64,000 bases of DNA from Liriodendron chinense. Lineage: Eukaryota > Streptophyta > Magnoliopsida > Magnoliales > Magnoliaceae. The notes beneath the pieces were generated by a model that was given only the letters and a program-made list of their open reading frames with translations, had not been told where the DNA came from and ran no database searches. Positions 63,297-64,000 of the stretch are shown here, in pieces. The stretch covers positions 1,054,001-1,118,000 of the forward strand of contig PVNU02004155.1 of NCBI GenBank assembly GCA_003013855.2, given 5' to 3'. The translations under genes were made by a program, and so were the position numbers. Each line of letters begins with the position of its first letter. Position 1 is the stretch's first letter.

Positions 63297-63800
63297 AATC
63301 ACACATGCATTCTCAAGTCAGGTGTGCGGATATCTCCTTCCAGTCCTTGTGCTTCTTTGTAACAATATCAGGAAAATGATAGTGGCTTCTAATTATAGGG
63401 CCCCTTACGGCTTCATGTGGTAGAAATTTTGATCTCGTGCTGTATGTGCTACCTTCCCTTCTCGCAAGAGAACCAGAAGTGTGTTCTGATGCATGTGCAT
63501 GATGCATTTTTCCTCTGTATCATTGCCTTCGCAACATCTATTCAGAAGGTCAACTTGCATACTTCCAAGCATTGATCCGTTGATGATATTTTTTTCCTTT
63601 TGGAGAATCCGGTGGTTTTCCAACAGGGTGGAACATTCAGAGTGGCAGCTACAGGTTGCTGCGGTGCTTGAATATGCCTGAAATGTGTCGACGCTTTCAT
63701 GCGAGAGCTTATTCCCCCTTGTGGCTACAAGAGAGTGAGTTGTTGTATTGGAATATAGGTAGATAAGTAGACAGGTTTTGGACACCTAGAAGAATGAGAG
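63297..63800 (+). other. Probable 3' untranslated region and flank
   Basis: No AATAAA signal is seen near the stop codon, and the poly(A) site cannot be placed. Plant signals are loose; a T/G-rich region near 63700-63770 is a plausible end. A 126-residue minus-strand frame here has no recognised domain. Confidence 0.4.
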
Positions 63801-64000
63801 GTAGGGCTGTAAATGGTCTGATCAGGGTCAATGGGTCAATCTTGTTGAATCGGGATCCAAACCATCACAAACAAAAGTCTGTCTCAACCCTAGTTGCCAT
63901 TCGGTCCTGCTGGATCCATCGTGTCATCATGTCCACTGAACCCCTGCTGTGTAAAAGAATAACTTCGGGCTCTATATAGGTCACTTCTGTTGGTATGGGC
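63801..64000 (+). mobile_element. hAT-type MITE start, cut by the window edge
   Basis: TAGGGCTGTAAATGG at 63803 matches the common TAGGG-TGTAAATGG start of plant hAT MITEs and is followed by GGGTCAATGGGTC-type text. The other end lies outside the window. Confidence 0.4.

Larger units (their letters stand above)
56341..62567 (+). mobile_element. RTE-type LINE 3' fragment, split by solo LTRs and a SINE
   Basis: GATGGTTTTCCTTGGAT is duplicated exactly at 56324-56340 and 62568-62584. The left piece reads LKGKFCRTAIRPAV. After the LTR block it reads AVKEQHVHGMSVAEIKTLRW and MSGKTR, and after the SINE a RWFRHVQQRP-like end, then a GATGATGA-type terminus. These are the C-terminal words of RTE-clade LINEs. 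Without the insertions it is about 480 bases, strongly 5'-truncated. Confidence 0.85.

Noticed and set aside
63405..63785. A 126-residue minus-strand frame downstream of the stop codon
   Set aside because: No domain is seen and it is antisense to the likely 3' untranslated region.
1..64000. CRISPR arrays, operons, bacterial promoters or phage genes
   Set aside because: Spliced exons, plant transposons and polyadenylated LINE/SINE tails show a plant nuclear locus; the direct repeats found are LTRs, tandem duplications or target duplications.

Overview
The window is plant nuclear DNA. One host gene runs left to right through all of it, entering at the left edge and stopping at 63296. Fourteen exons totalling 1,347 coding bases, in one continuous frame, encode the C-terminal 448 residues of a C2 and GRAM domain-containing protein of the Arabidopsis At1g03370 type: the end of a C2 domain, a GRAM domain and a VASt (StAR-related-like) lipid-transfer domain. 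The family is about 1,000 residues long, so more than half of the protein lies upstream. The gene family, spliceosomal introns, plant L1/RTE/Copia/Gypsy/hAT/Harbinger elements and tRNA-derived SINEs show an angiosperm. The very large introns and the style of the dispersed repeats suggest a magnoliid, but that is only an inference.

The other 98% is intron, mostly nested transposable elements. Intron 2 (314-22314) holds MITE-like elements, a SINE and a full-length L1 LINE (6607-20978). The LINE carries a PIF/Harbinger-type element in ORF1, which itself contains a solo LTR, and an antisense Copia element in the ORF2 endonuclease region. Intron 3 is a 153-base GC-AG intron that stays open in frame. 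Intron 4 (22706-28859) holds a gag-only Gypsy derivative and a Tourist-like MITE. Intron 6 holds a long hairpin MITE. Intron 9 holds a truncated RTE LINE.

Intron 11 (35706-54806) holds a 2.3-kb solo LTR; a Gypsy element (about 38750-52328) with a Copia element inserted in its integrase and an hAT-like element in its left LTR; an hAT MITE with a perfect 8-base target duplication; and a further small MITE. Intron 13 (55868-63176) holds an RTE fragment interrupted by two solo LTRs, one inside the other, and by a SINE. Nearly every insertion could be bounded by a target-site duplication read directly from the sequence, so the order of events can be reconstructed.

The retroelement reading frames all carry stops or frameshifts and look inactive. 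No second host gene, structural RNA gene, CRISPR array or operon was seen. The points most worth a second look are the in-frame GC-AG intron inside the GRAM domain, a set of MITE-like elements each built from iterations of its own short motif, the paired Gypsy LTRs that serve as a filled and empty site, and a host gene that must be transcribed through about 60 kb of mostly sense-oriented transposon sequence.
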